Positions 53,641 through 64,000 of a DNA stretch of 64,000 bases are shown one piece after another. The notes beneath the pieces were generated by a model, which was not told where the DNA came from, ran no database searches, and saw only the letters and a program-made list of their open reading frames with translations. The stretch lies in NCBI GenBank assembly GCA_017979445.1, contig CM030718.1, positions 16,346,760-16,410,759 on the forward strand. Reading direction: 5' to 3'. The DNA is from Akebia trifoliata (Eukaryota; Streptophyta; Magnoliopsida; Ranunculales; Lardizabalaceae). The position numbers and the translations under genes were made by a program. The stretch's first letter is position 1. Each line of letters opens with the position of its first letter.

Positions 53641-56299
53641 TATTTGGACTTCAAATGTCTTAGCTTGAACCTCCTAAGATTTTCTTCTTTTGCCTAGATC
53701 GCCTTTTCGGGTTTTCAATCTAGCGAGTTTGCCTTAATTTTTGCCTAAGTCGCCTTTTTAGATTTTCAACTTAGTATATTTTTTTTTCTCTTTTTTTCTT
53801 TTTCTTCCCTTCTGAACTTTTGGAGTTACTGTCTGATCATGCTTTATTATCTTCCTTAACTTTTCTGCACGGTACTTAGGAGGATTTTCATGGGTAAGCT
53901 TAGGACTGGGCATAAAAAGAAAGGAATTTTGAGGCTCAAAAACCCAAATGCCCCTTATGTGGCATTTCTTTTAAATTATTTTATTTTTCCTTGAATTTTC
54001 TTTCCCATGTTGACAATATTTCTTTTCTTTTTCTTTTTTCTTTGTGGGAGAATCTATTTTTTTATTTTGATGTGGTCGGGCCTGAAGTAACTTCTTAGGT
54101 TGCCTACGTACCTCTAGAATTTTGGGATCAGGCCAAAACATAGTTCGAATATTTTCCTTCCCTAGGTTGGGTGATCAGGCTAAGAAAGAAAAAATGTATT
54201 TTTCATTTGAAAAAGACGGCGAAAGCTTAAGAAATGATATATTAAACTGGGTAATCTGATCAAGGTTGGTTGGTTTTAGTAATTCGATTCCATCATGATC
54301 TTGAAGTCTGATAGCTTTTCTCAGTAATATTTCTTTGATGATGAATGGACCTCCCCAATTTGGTTGGAACTTCCCTCTAGGGTCAAAGATAGGTGTCTGA
54401 TTCTTGTTGAGTACCAAATCCTCGACTTATAAGTGAAGAGCTTTAACCTTTTTGTCAAACGTGCGAGTGACTTTTCTCTGATAAGTTTAAATGTGGTACA
54501 AAACTCTAAGTTGTTTTTCTTCAATCAAGTTTAGCTCTTCGGACCTAGTCTATTTCTAACAATTGATTTTCCATTAAGACCTTGAGATACGGGATTTCCC
54601 TTTCAACGGGTAAGACTACTTCCATATCATAAAGAATAGGGAGTGACTCCAGTGAAAGACTGTATTGAAGTACGATGTGCCCCCAGCGTGAATGATAACT
54701 TCTCTAACTAATCCCGATGTGATTGATGTATTTTTCTGATGATTGTCTTGAGTTTTTTTTTTGTTGGCTACTTCAACCTCTTCATTAGTCTGAGAACATA
54801 GAGAGATGATTTGAGATGCTGGATCTTGAACTTTGAACACAGAGTAATCCTCGACTTTGAAGTGTGTCCAATCATCAGAGACTAATTCCAAAGGTACCCT
54901 ATATCGACTTATGGCATTTGCTTTGATGAACTTTGCAACTTGAGATACAGTGAGGACAGTATGGATACATTTTGTAACATCTTTTTTGATCTTATTGGTA
55001 TTTCAATTTCATCGACTGAGTATTTATTCTATGTGGAATAACATCTAGGCTTGCACCTAACATAACCTCATAGAACCACGCAAACAAATTTTTTGAAATT
55101 TCTGAGTAAATCCATTATCCCTTTGTGTTCTATTAGAGGATATGATGGTTTCTATCTGAATTTCTCTAGGAATTATTTTCTCCGAGGTCAATGACCTTTG
55201 CTTTTCCGATTAAAGATTGAGCCCGACTATTATCTATCCTTGAAGTCAAATTATTAGTTAATCCGTTAGTGCGCTCGATGTATTAAAATATTTCCTTTAT
55301 TCAAATGGGGTGACAGACGTCATTCAGACTTGGCAAACGAACTCGACTCATAGAAATAAAAGGGATAGACTCAACCTAAAGAAGACATGACCGCATTGAA
55401 AAAAGAACTCGAGCAAACCCAAATGACTCATAAAACTCAAGACAAGTACCAACAAGAACTTGATTAGGACTGAGGACTGAGATATTACTTACAATCGATA
55501 GAATTGAAGCACTATTATCTTTAGGGAACAACTAGACGATGTTGAGAAATTCTGAGGTCATTTCTGACTGTTGACTTGATATTGACGTTTGTTCTAACTG
55601 ACCGGACTTATAACCTTAGCTAGACGATGGACGATTGAGCTTAGGTACAATGAAAATCTTTAAACCTCATTAAAGGTGAATTTAACCAGTTTCAGTGTTA
55701 TCCCCTTGATAACATTTTAAATGAACCCTAAGATTTTGTTGAATTCTATGTACCAATCCATTCAATGATTATTCAGAAGGAAAATAATTTTATTGCACTC
55801 TTGAAAATTATTGAAAAATAATGTTTTTATTGAATAAAAATTTTCACAAATTTAATTTGCAATCATTTACTTTTTAGAAAAGTATATTTTGATAATTTTC
55901 CAAGGTCCATGTAAAAAATAGATTTTTTGTAAAAAACATATTTTAAAAATTTTTCATGCAAAAATAGATCTTTTGTAAATCATTTTTCCTTCTTTTTCTT
56001 GTCTTTTTTTTTGAAAAATATTTTTTTTTGAAATATTTTTCTTTTGGAAAATATTTTTTCTGAAAAAATAACATTTTTCTTTTTTTAAAATGGGTTGAAA
56101 CCCGAATTAGCAAAGAATTTGAATTCCATTTTGATTTAAATGGTCCGGTCCATGATGATCGTTAGATCGAGATGGACTGGGTCATTATGAACCATTGCCG
56201 AGTTTTTAAAATGGATTCTTTATTGGGTCGGTGCACCCATTTTAATTTTAAGTTTGGTTAAATAAAAATTTTGATTCTTGAGGACAACCATACATTCTG
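53641..56299 (-). mobile_element. N4 internal remnant: 3' UTR and integrase C-terminus
   Basis: Two 69-bp-type repeats (53690-53790) and the conserved TAT 3' block (54071-54150) come first; then integrase C-terminal sequence on the minus strand: KFQPNWGGPFIIKEIL and LKPTNLDQITQ (54240-54390), and a decayed SLYDMEVVLP-type stretch (near 54620-54660), the TPYSLVYGMEAVLP motif of TAT integrase. From about 54700 the sequence is scrambled TAT gag-pol linker. At 55387-55468 the plus strand reads MTALKKELEQTQMTHKTQDK, a coiled-coil piece opposite to the rest. No intact gene. Confidence 0.6.
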
Positions 56300-57690
56300 A
56301 TCTCATCATTCGAATACATTTTAATCTCAACATTCACATATATTCATCATTCACAAGGTCCCATTCAATAAACAACTCGGGAATACCCACAATAAGTTCA
56401 AGTTGTGACTTATAAGGGAGGTTTCTAGACTCTAAACTTACTATGTGCAATGCATTTATATCTAGCCACCCTTACCCAAGTACACCTATATACCACTCGA
56501 GCGTACTCAATCAGACGGTACATGGTAACTTGGTTTGATATACCGTATAGGTGATAATCTAAAACTTCAACTCATTTCTCTAAAGTCAAAAGTAGCCAGT
56601 TTAATCCCCAGATTAGAGGTGACGCGTGATGCTTAAGCAAAGGCACTCTTAAATCACCTCTTTTATAAAATAGGTAGTCTATCCTCCTAGTACCGTAGTA
56701 AATCAGAACAGAATCTCGCTTAGGCACTAGTTTTGACCAAGAAATGCAACTGATGTACTTGGATCATCTTTGACATACCTACGGTTACGAGTCAAGAGTT
56801 GTAGCATTCATAAATGGTTTGGCATCTCACAGGGGACCAACCACGTACTAGTACTACGTTGGCAAACGGGACATGTGACCGTGTGGCTTATAATAGGTCA
56901 AAAGCTCAGGTCGTTCCAGCCTGGGTGTATCGATATACCTTTTAGAGTCATCTGATCAGACGATACTGATGTCCCAGTTTGATATACCACAAGGTATGTG
57001 ACTGGAGTTGTGATTTTTATGAATGACGTCACATCTACGAAGAGACCGGACCACGCACTAGTGCAACGTTGGCTATATTAGGACATGCAAGTGTGCAAAA
57101 CAGTAAGCATGCTTGTGGTGTGTGCAATACAGAGTGGGGTGTGCCTGGGGCCTTTTTCAAACAAATGGGCCCATGGGCTAGATTAAACCAATCAAAATAT
57201 AAACATCACATAAAAATCATAGCATCGAGATCCACATCAAGACATGCATATCAAAGTGTATAATAATCAGGATCATGGCATATCTAATAGCAATCAATCA
57301 GGGAAGTGAAACAAAGAGCAATGATGATCAATCAATTAGAATAACATGTAAATAAAATCAATCATTGATCAAACATTTAGATAGGCACAAATTTTTATTT
57401 TCTTATGGTCCAATCGGGGATCACTTCGGGTAACTCAAAATAATTTGAGATTTTCAAAGAATATTGAATTGAGGATAGGATGGTAGTTGTTGAGATAAGG
57501 AGTGATGACTCCCATTTTTATTTTTTGAAAGACATGCACAGTAAATTTTTTGAGAACATAGGCTAACTTGAACAACTCATGAGGTTTCAAATTTTACTAA
57601 TGGTCATTAAGCCAACGTGGTCGTCTCATCGGTAATCCAACACCATAGGCTTTTTAGATTTAATGGAAAAACTTGGATCCAAAAGTGAAA
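56300..57690 (-). other. N4 5' leader (reverse match of the N2 leader)
   Basis: The reverse complement matches N2 17500-18550. GTTTGATATACC (minus GGTATATCAAAC) occurs at 56533-56544 and 56977-56988, 444 bases apart, as in N2. Short frames here (56770-56955, 57069-57263) are not conserved as protein. Confidence 0.7.
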
Positions 57691-57804
57691 TTCACATTTT
57701 TTTTTTACTTCGATCCAATGTTTTTAAAATGAGCGGCTATGGAATCAAATTCAAAATCAAATTTCAAAATGAAAAATAATTTTTAAGAATTAATTTTTTT
57801 TGAA

Positions 57805-57806
<2 letters not shown>

Positions 57807-57888
<82 letters not shown>
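57807..57888. repeat. (AT)41 microsatellite
   Basis: About 82 bases of uninterrupted AT followed by a run of T. It lies at the left edge of the block that interrupts the N4 leader. Confidence 0.95.
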
Positions 57889-57889
<1 letters not shown>

Positions 57890-57902
<13 letters not shown>

Positions 57903-59640
57903 AAATTCTCAGAATTTCATCAGCCATAAACACGTGGCATTGGATCATTTTTCGGGTTCCATGTGGCAATGTTAATGGCTTTTAGCAAGATTTGAGATCT
58001 TACTAACTAGTGAGGAAAGCAAACATTTTTTTTATAAAAAGAAGTGGGTTGCTGCCAGCACAACACTCACACACAAAGAACGTGCATGACCTCATCTTAT
58101 TATTTTTATTTGCTTGCTGCCAACCCACATCACTCACAACCTTCTTTTTCTATTTTTATATGCTGCCAGCACATATCAATGAGTCAATTGTCTCAATTTT
58201 TGTCCAACCTTCAAGTTCTATTACCTCTGGCAGGTATGTCTCACTTTGCCTTACCTTATAATCAGATCAGTAAACTCAAAAATTATACCAGGCTTTTTTA
58301 TATCCCAATCAAGGTAGTGGAGAGCATTTTCACAATTAGTCATAATTGCAACTGTACATTCCAAATATGGCAATTCTTTAGGCTATGTAATGGGGATCCC
58401 TCAAAGTTCTTGTCAAAACATAGTCCTTAAGCCCATTAATCAGCGCATGGGCTTCCAAAGTTCCAATGCATCCATGTAAATGGGATTGCCATGAGCTTCT
58501 AAAAAAGATCATCAAAAGACAAAGTGATGAATAAAAAAAGCTCAACAAAATAAAAACTTCTTCTAATTGATAAACAACAATGTAAAAAAAAGATCGCAAA
58601 ATAATAGAACTCACGACAGAACCCATTAACCTGAAATAGATTTATCTTGACGTCCTTGAATAATGAGGTCGAGAAATCCCACGAATAATGAGGTCCTTCG
58701 ACGACAAAACATTCAGTGTAGTAAACTCCACTCCATTAGTGCCAAGAATCTCCCCCAAATCGACTTTCATTGTTATATCAAGATTTCTATCTGCAGCTGA
58801 TGTCTTAAGAGACGCTTTTAATGGAAATGAAGAAAGATTCATGCAAGTATATTCCCCAAAAAAATGAAACTCTACGATTTTCTCTAATAGTGGCGAGGGG
58901 AAAGATACGAAAGAAAATTCTAAAGGAGCAAAGATGATTACAGAACTTAAAATCAATAGAATCCTGGAAAATTCTGTCAAGAACCGAATGCAATCTGATC
59001 GCAAACGAAATGAGCCTGCTTGAACTCAACAATCTGAGAAATCTAGTCCATGGGATCATGTTTCTTGATTTAGTTACCTTCTGAATTAGATCCCAATTGA
59101 AATCATCACAAACCAGTGACTGAAGCTCCAATGCGTCGATGAAAAGAAAAAAAAAGTCTAGCAACTCCATGGATTGAATAAGGACTTTGGGTGAAGATAT
59201 CAGGGTAAGAAATCGAAACCCCATTGATTTCGACTAATCTTTCTTAGAGATTAATCTTTGCAATTGCAAGATCTTTTCGATGAAGAAGGTTCAAAACGCA
59301 GCTGTCTTGGCGTTTGTTTAATAGATTATCTATCAACAACTTGGTGGAAGGAGAGATGCGTCAATAGAGGAGAGAGAGAGAGAGGCATCTCTCCCCTCTG
59401 CTGCCCCCTTTTCCTTCCATTGGGAAAAAAGATAGAACATGTAAAATCGATCCTTTACTAGTGGCACACCACCCTAAATCCAATTTAAAACGAGGAATAG
59501 GTGTTGTTGGCTAATAGTACCCTTGAAAAAAACTTCTCTCTTTTTTTTTGCTTGCTGTCAATAGACAACACAACTTGCTTAAAAAACAAAACTAAACACA
59601 TAAATAAAAATAATAAATAAATAAATAAATAATTTTTTTT
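57890..59640 (-). other. Gene-like insert in the N4 leader, origin unknown
   Basis: It is not part of the N2-like leader, where only about 800 bases are expected between matching points. Reading minus, 59480-59225 resembles a plant 5' UTR: CT-rich runs (GCCTCTCTCTCTCTCTCC) then GAAATCAATGGGG with an ATG at 59224. From there 139 codons open (MGFRFLTLISSPKVLIQSME...), with CAGAAG|GTAACT as a possible donor site near 59077. Further left is a second open piece (58642-59004) and GTLEAHALINGLKDYVLTRT (about 58465-58404), which vaguely recalls an RNase H-like module found in some plant RBR ubiquitin ligases. I do not recognise the product. It may be a captured cellular gene piece or a decayed transposon. 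Confidence 0.35.
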
Positions 59641-59682
59641 AAACACTGTCAATGACAAATCAAACGCATATCTAATTTAAAA

Positions 59683-59713
<31 letters not shown>

Positions 59714-60024
59714 CCTACATAAGTAACAAAAAATAATGGTTTAATAACCATTATCCCATCCTCAATAAAACCATTCCCTTGAAATCTCGTATTATTTAGG
59801 GTCATTTTGAATGATCCTAGATTGAACCATAAAAATGTGTCCAAAACAAAGTATTCGGAATCCAAATAAATGATCAATAATTGAGCAAAAAAGAATGATA
59901 AAAAAAATAAAATAAACAAATAAATAAATAACTAAAAATAAAATAAAAAGGTCCTATTGGCAATACTTCCCATACTTGGGGCTTTTCAAGTCTGATCTTC
60001 AAAAATCCCCAATGAAGTCGTCAC
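59641..60024 (-). other. N4 leader start and PBS-like site
   Basis: On the minus strand, after the LTR end CTTTCA at 60025, the PBS-like GTGACGACTTCATTGGGGAT follows (60024-60005), then AAGTATGGGAAG at about 59970, matching N2 16637 onward. The left part (59660-59940) has hairpins such as AATGGTTTAATAACCATT and a small (AT)n. Confidence 0.65.
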
Positions 60025-61567
60025 TGAAAGCGTCCTCGATCCGCGGGGTGCGTGGATCCGCTTTTGATTTTTGAGGTTTGGGAGTCGCCACCTAGTTATT
60101 ATGATCTAGGAACCAAACATTGACCTTACGAAGATATAAACAACTAATTTATGAATAGAAAAACTATAGTCCGGAGATCACGTTACGGGGTTGGAAGGTG
60201 TTAGGCACCAACCCCGCCCGGCAAACGTCGGTCTCTACTATTTTCCAAAGAAGATTACATTGCTAAAAGACCTAGAAAAAATAAATAAAATAATAAAAAA
60301 AATAAAAAAGTTTACGTTGATGATCGCAACAATGGTTCCCACAGAACTGGCGGAGATATTCCTTGCTTCGTTTTCGTCACTAGATCTGCTTCTGATCTTC
60401 TAAGATGAATTATCTTCTTCCTAAATCTGAGTATTTTTTGATTTTTTGATGGATTTTTGGGTGTTTTAGAAGGGTTTCTTGATGTTTTTTGAGCAAAAGT
60501 TGGGGTTTGGATGTTAAGTAAGGAGTTAAGACTTCAAAATTAGGGTTTGGGGAAGGGTAAGGAGACTTTTTGACCTACTTTTCTTAGGATTTATTTTGAC
60601 CTACGAAAATAGGTTGTAAAAGTCCCTATTTATAGATCTTTTTAGATACTTTTTAGATAGAATTAGTGTTTAATTAAAATTCTTTTAGATAGTTTTAGAG
60701 TTTAATTATGTTTTGTTTAAATAGTTTTAGAGTATAATTAGAATTCTTTTAGATAGTTTTAGAATTTAATTAGATTTATATTAGGGTTAAGGTTTGACTT
60801 TGGTCTTATTAGATTGACTAGGATTTTGACTTAAGTCTCACTTGATTAACTAGAATTTAGGATTTTGACTTAAGTCTTACTTAATTGACTAGATTTTAAG
60901 ATTTTGACTTAAGTCTTACTTGATTGACTTGACTTTAATTAGGATTTCACTTTACATTAATTAATGTTTCAATTATTAATTTTAAAATTTTTAATTATTA
61001 AAATTATAAAATTATTGTTTTGTCCTCGGAGAGGACTTTTTGCGTTTTAAGTCATTTTTCAATGTTCCAATATGTTTTAGAATTAATTTTTCATAAGGAA
61101 TTCAATGAGAATATTGGTTTGTGTCATTTATGAAATTTTTTATGTGAAATGGTCGTGAACTTTATGAGGGGCATTTTCATAATTTTGTCAAATTTTGTGA
61201 AAGTTGGTGAAATGGTTTATTTGATTTTATTTTGTTGTTTTATGTGTTTGAAAGGTTTCCTAAGTGTAGCGTAGGCTCTAGGGATGTTTTGATGTTAGGG
61301 GTATTTTGATAATTTGATAATTTTTTAATGATTTTTACTGTAGTGCTTCTTTTTGTCTAAAAAATGATGATTTCTAGACTTTTAAGATTATATTTTCCTA
61401 GCTTGGTGTGGTTTCTATAGTTTTGTTAGTTTGAGATACCTCATCTGAATTTCTGAAACATATCTAGTAACAAATAAAGTATTGGAATAAACATCCATCA
61501 TTGGGAATCGTCGCGATCAAGTTGAAGAGTTGATTAATTAGGCGAGTGCAAAAATGGGGTGTCTACA
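60025..61567 (-). repeat. Complete TAT LTR, minus strand (shared by N4 and N5)
   Basis: 1543 bp, minus strand TGTAGACACCCC...GACGCTTTCA. Minus TATA box TATAAATA at 60627-60634. It has the same R-like block (GGTTGGAAGGTGTTAGGCACC) as N2 and shares U3 words with the N2 LTR (for example CCCCTCATAAAGTTCACGACC reversed at 61158-61178). Internal DNA lies on both sides: PBS and leader to the left, pol 3' sequence to the right. Confidence 0.85.
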
Positions 61568-62165
61568 GTTGGAGATTTGGGTCAAGCTCAAGATCAAGTA
61601 TTCGATTTTTTATATTTTTTTGTATTTTTAGCCATTCACAGTTTATCCTCATGCGGGACAAGAGTACTTTGATGTTTTTTATTTATTTATTTTTTATAAT
61701 TGTTGAGTTACCCCAATTTTAGGTTAAGAAATGAACGTGATGACTCAAAAGGGTTGATAGTTAGTTTAGGATAACAAAGATGGCCTTTCGTCATCTCAGG
61801 GTCGGATCTGAAGCGTAATATTTCTTTACAGTGTCAGCATTGATCGGTTGCAGGAACACTTGTCCGTTCATTTATGTGAGAATTAGAACTCCTCCTGTCA
61901 TTACCTTTTTCATGATAAATGGTCCCTCTTAGTTTGGTCGAAATTTTCTCCTAGCATCATATTGAATTGAAAATTTTTTCTTCAAAACAAGGTTTCTAGG
62001 TGAGAAATCTCTAGGCTTGACTTTTTTGTTGTAGGCATGAGCTATTCGTCACTGATAGATCTGTCCGTGGTAAATAGCTGCAAGGCACTTCTCTTCAATT
62101 AGATTTAATTGATCAAATTGAGCTTGAATTCATTCAGTTTCATCTATCTTTGCTTCTTTTAAGAT
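61568..62165 (-). pseudogene. N5 integrase C-terminal module and pol 3' end
   Basis: Minus strand: SSPRNLVLKKKFSIQYDARR then KFRPN, a stop, EGPFIMKKVMTGGVLIL and QPINADTVKKYY (about 61790-62010), the GPF/Y module of TAT integrase. After a short non-conserved tail (RMRINCEW) the LTR begins at 61567. A stop replaces Trp in the N-W-E-G-P motif. Confidence 0.75.
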
Positions 62166-62860
62166 CTAGAGGGAGGGAATCTCAACTTCGACAGGTAAGA
62201 CTGCTACCATTCTATATACCAACGAGTACGGAGTTACCCCAATTGAGGTTCGGAATGAAGTCCGATTAGCGTGAAAGGCGAAGGGCAACATGTCGTGCCA
62301 ATCCTTGTATGTGACTACCATTTTCTCGATGATTCTTTTGATGTTCTTGTTGGCAGTCTCAACTGCTCCATTCATTTTGGGTCTGTAAGGTACAAAGTTG
62401 TGATAAGTGATCTGGAAGTCTTCGCACATCTTCATCATATCCTTGTTTTTGAAGTTCTTGGCGTTGTTAGTTACTATTCTGTTGGGAAGCCCATACTGAC
62501 AAATGATATTATTCTTGACAAACTTTAGGACGTTAGTTTTCGTGATGTTATCATAGGATGCCTGTTCTACCCATTTGGTAAAGTAATTAATAGCGACCAG
62601 GATGAAATGATGTCCATTTGAAGCTTTTGGTGAAATCTGTCCAATAACGTCTATGCCCCAGAGTGAGAAGGGCCAATGAGTAGTTATACTATGCAATTCT
62701 AAAGGCGGAGCGTTGATCTTATTGGCATAGATCTGGCAGAGATGACATTTACGAACGTGCTCATAACAATTACTTTCCACTGTAGTTCAGTAATATCCCA
62801 TTCTCATGATCTTCTTGGCAAGCATGTGACCATTCATGTGAGGTCTGCAAACTCCACCAT
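62166..62860 (-). pseudogene. pol: N5 integrase core and zinc region
   Basis: A 204-codon open frame (62166-62780) plus upstream sequence in the same sense. Zinc region CYEHVRKCHLCQIYA, catalytic core WGIDVIGQISPKASNGHHFI with D, then IVTNNAKNFKNKDM, where the second catalytic Asp (family TDN) is Asn, then NGAVETANKNIKRI with E, and TPYSLVYRMVAVLPVEVEIPSL. Upstream the stop TGA (62787-62789) replaces Trp in GYYW. Integrase inserts the cDNA; this copy is inactive by both changes. Confidence 0.88.
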
Positions 62861-62929
62861 ATACAGTCTCGATCAATCATTTAGCCTCTATTTTTGTAAT
62901 GCAACGAAAAAGAATCTCGTGATGTAATT

Positions 62930-63560
62930 TTTTGAACAATTACTTAAGAAAAATTGACTTGCCAATTTTTGGATGGTCCTTCGTTCATTTATCGTTATAT
63001 CTGATGGGATAGTTTGATCTTCTACGTATGCCTTGATGTCTGAATATCACGATTTCTCCTCGGGCTCTGCTATATCCACTGGTAAATAATAGTCTGGTTT
63101 GTCTTGGATGCCAATTTCAATAGAATCGATGACTAGGTCCTTTGAAATACTGATCATGGAAGCAAGCGTGACCAGTGCATCTGCGAACTGATTTTTGGCT
63201 CATGGCATGTAAGTGAATGAGATCTTGGTGAAGTTTGAGCTCAGTTATTCCAATTACTCATGGTAAGGGATTAATCTTTGTTCTCGAGTCTTCCATTCTC
63301 CGGTTGTTTGATAGACTACTAGACTTGAATTTCTGAATAAATCGATTTTGTGCACTTCTAAGTCGATTGCTGCTTTTAACCTTGTGATACATGCTTCATA
63401 CTCCGTCTCGTTATTGGAACATTAGAATTTCAATCGGATGGCGATCGGAACATGAGATCCATCTGGTTTGATCAAAACTGCCCCTATTCCATTTTCTTTC
63501 TGATTTGTAGCTCCGTTGAAATGCATCTACTAACCTTGCTCTTCGTTAATATCTTCAACT
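62930..63560 (-). pseudogene. N5 additional RNase H (TAT-lineage aRNH) and linker
   Basis: Minus strand: MHFNGATNQKENGIGAVLIK, then SNNETEYEACITRLKAAIDLEVHKIDLF, RNSSLVVYQTTGEWKTREQR, and QFADALVTLASM. This is the second, non-Ty3 RNase H domain that marks the TAT/Ogre lineage. The first acidic position (family FDGA) is Asn here and the D of the GDSxLV motif is also Asn. Several stops interrupt. It confirms N5 as TAT. Confidence 0.8.
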
Positions 63561-63719
63561 TCTGTCAACAAGATGGCTTCATTTGGAAAATTTGTCTTTA
63601 ATGGCTCATAGTCAGGTAAGGGATGCTCAGCTAAGTGGTCAGCAATGGCTTGTCCCTTGATGGCCTTTTGAGTAACATAGGTGATGTCGAACTCAGATAA
63701 TAGTAATGATCATTTTGCT

Positions 63720-64000
63720 GTGCGACCTGTTAGCGTTGGTTTCTCGAAGAGATACTTGAGAGGGTCCATTCGAGTGATAAGCATAGTTGAGTAGCTGAGG
63801 AGGAGTGGCTCAATGGTTGAGATGCCCAGACCAGTGTACAACAAGTCTTCTCGAACGCCGAATATTTTGCCTTATAATCGATGAACTTCTTACTGAGATA
63901 GTAAATGGCTTGCTCTTTTCTACCTGACTTGTCATGTTGTCCCAATACACAGCCCATAAACGTTTCTTGTACTGAAATATACATTAGTAAGGGTCGCCCT
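63720..64000 (-). pseudogene. pol: N5 RT-linked RNase H, running off the window
   Basis: QETFMGCVLGQHDKSGRKEQAIYYLSKKFIDYKAKYSAFEKTCCTLVWA (63984-63840) is the Ty3-type RNase H of TAT elements (family TxxALGCVLxQxDxxGKExAIYYLSKxFTxxExxYSxxEKTCxALVWA). A frame change follows at about 63815. RT itself lies beyond base 64000. Confidence 0.82.

Noticed and set aside
58404..58500. RBR ubiquitin-ligase RNase H-like module (LEAHALINGLKDY)
   Set aside because: Only about 14 residues are similar and no RING/IBR cysteines follow; noted as a hint in the insert but not annotated as such.

Overview
This is plant nuclear DNA, probably from an angiosperm and more likely a eudicot. It is AT-rich and has one clear cellular gene: an intact KS-type (HIRD11-like) dehydrin at 2770-3072 on the plus strand. 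Nearly everything from about 8.4 kb to the right end is LTR retrotransposon DNA of the Ty3/gypsy Athila and TAT/Ogre lineages. Species cannot be named from the sequence alone. || Layout. 1-2.1 kb: AT-rich spacer with possible CACTA-like subterminal repeats. 2.1-3.5 kb: the dehydrin gene with DRE and ABRE/G-box motifs upstream, a possible intron beginning directly after its stop codon, and a poly(A) signal. 3.7-5.7 kb: five palindromic (foldback) MITE-like units, four of them separated by (TA)n tracts. 6.3-6.5 kb: a 105-bp tandem duplication. About 6.9-7.5 kb: a GC-richer island that resembles plant mitochondrial DNA and carries a frameshifted chromovirus-type RT fragment. 8.17-8.27 kb: a small piece resembling an alternative NAD(P)H dehydrogenase gene. 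8.4-12.8 kb: a minus-strand LTR plus decayed TAT-type internal DNA (called N6 here). || 12792-52700 holds a three-level nest. The outermost element N3 (plus strand, LTRs about 3.8-4.0 kb) has ORF1 and gag remnants but no RT/RNase H/integrase. Its left LTR is split at 14811 by N2 (14812-39781), flanked by a perfect 5-bp target duplication TCAGC. N2 is a second plus-strand TAT-type element, also gag-only. N2's gag is in turn split by a minus-strand Athila element N1 (19479-30150) with tRNA-Asp-type PBS, gag, protease, RT, RNase H and integrase. N1 is followed by a truncated second Athila copy (30151-about 33765) that shares the central LTR and still has a 752-codon open RT-RNase H-integrase frame. 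|| 52701-64000 is a mosaic of minus-strand TAT elements: a truncated LTR joined tail-to-tail to N3's right LTR, internal remnants with integrase C-terminus and leader (N4), an inserted gene-like block (about 57.7-59.9 kb), a full LTR (60025-61567), and the decayed pol of another TAT element (N5) with integrase, an additional RNase H and RNase H, running off the window. || How the parts relate: N2 and N3 carry LTRs, PBS-like and PPT-like sites, leader motifs and gag but no reverse transcription or integration enzymes, so any mobility would have depended on a related autonomous TAT element such as the N5 type. LTR divergence judged by eye (N3 and N2 LTR pairs several percent, Athila pair far less by substitution) fits the nesting order. 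No CRISPR array, operon, rRNA or tRNA gene was seen.
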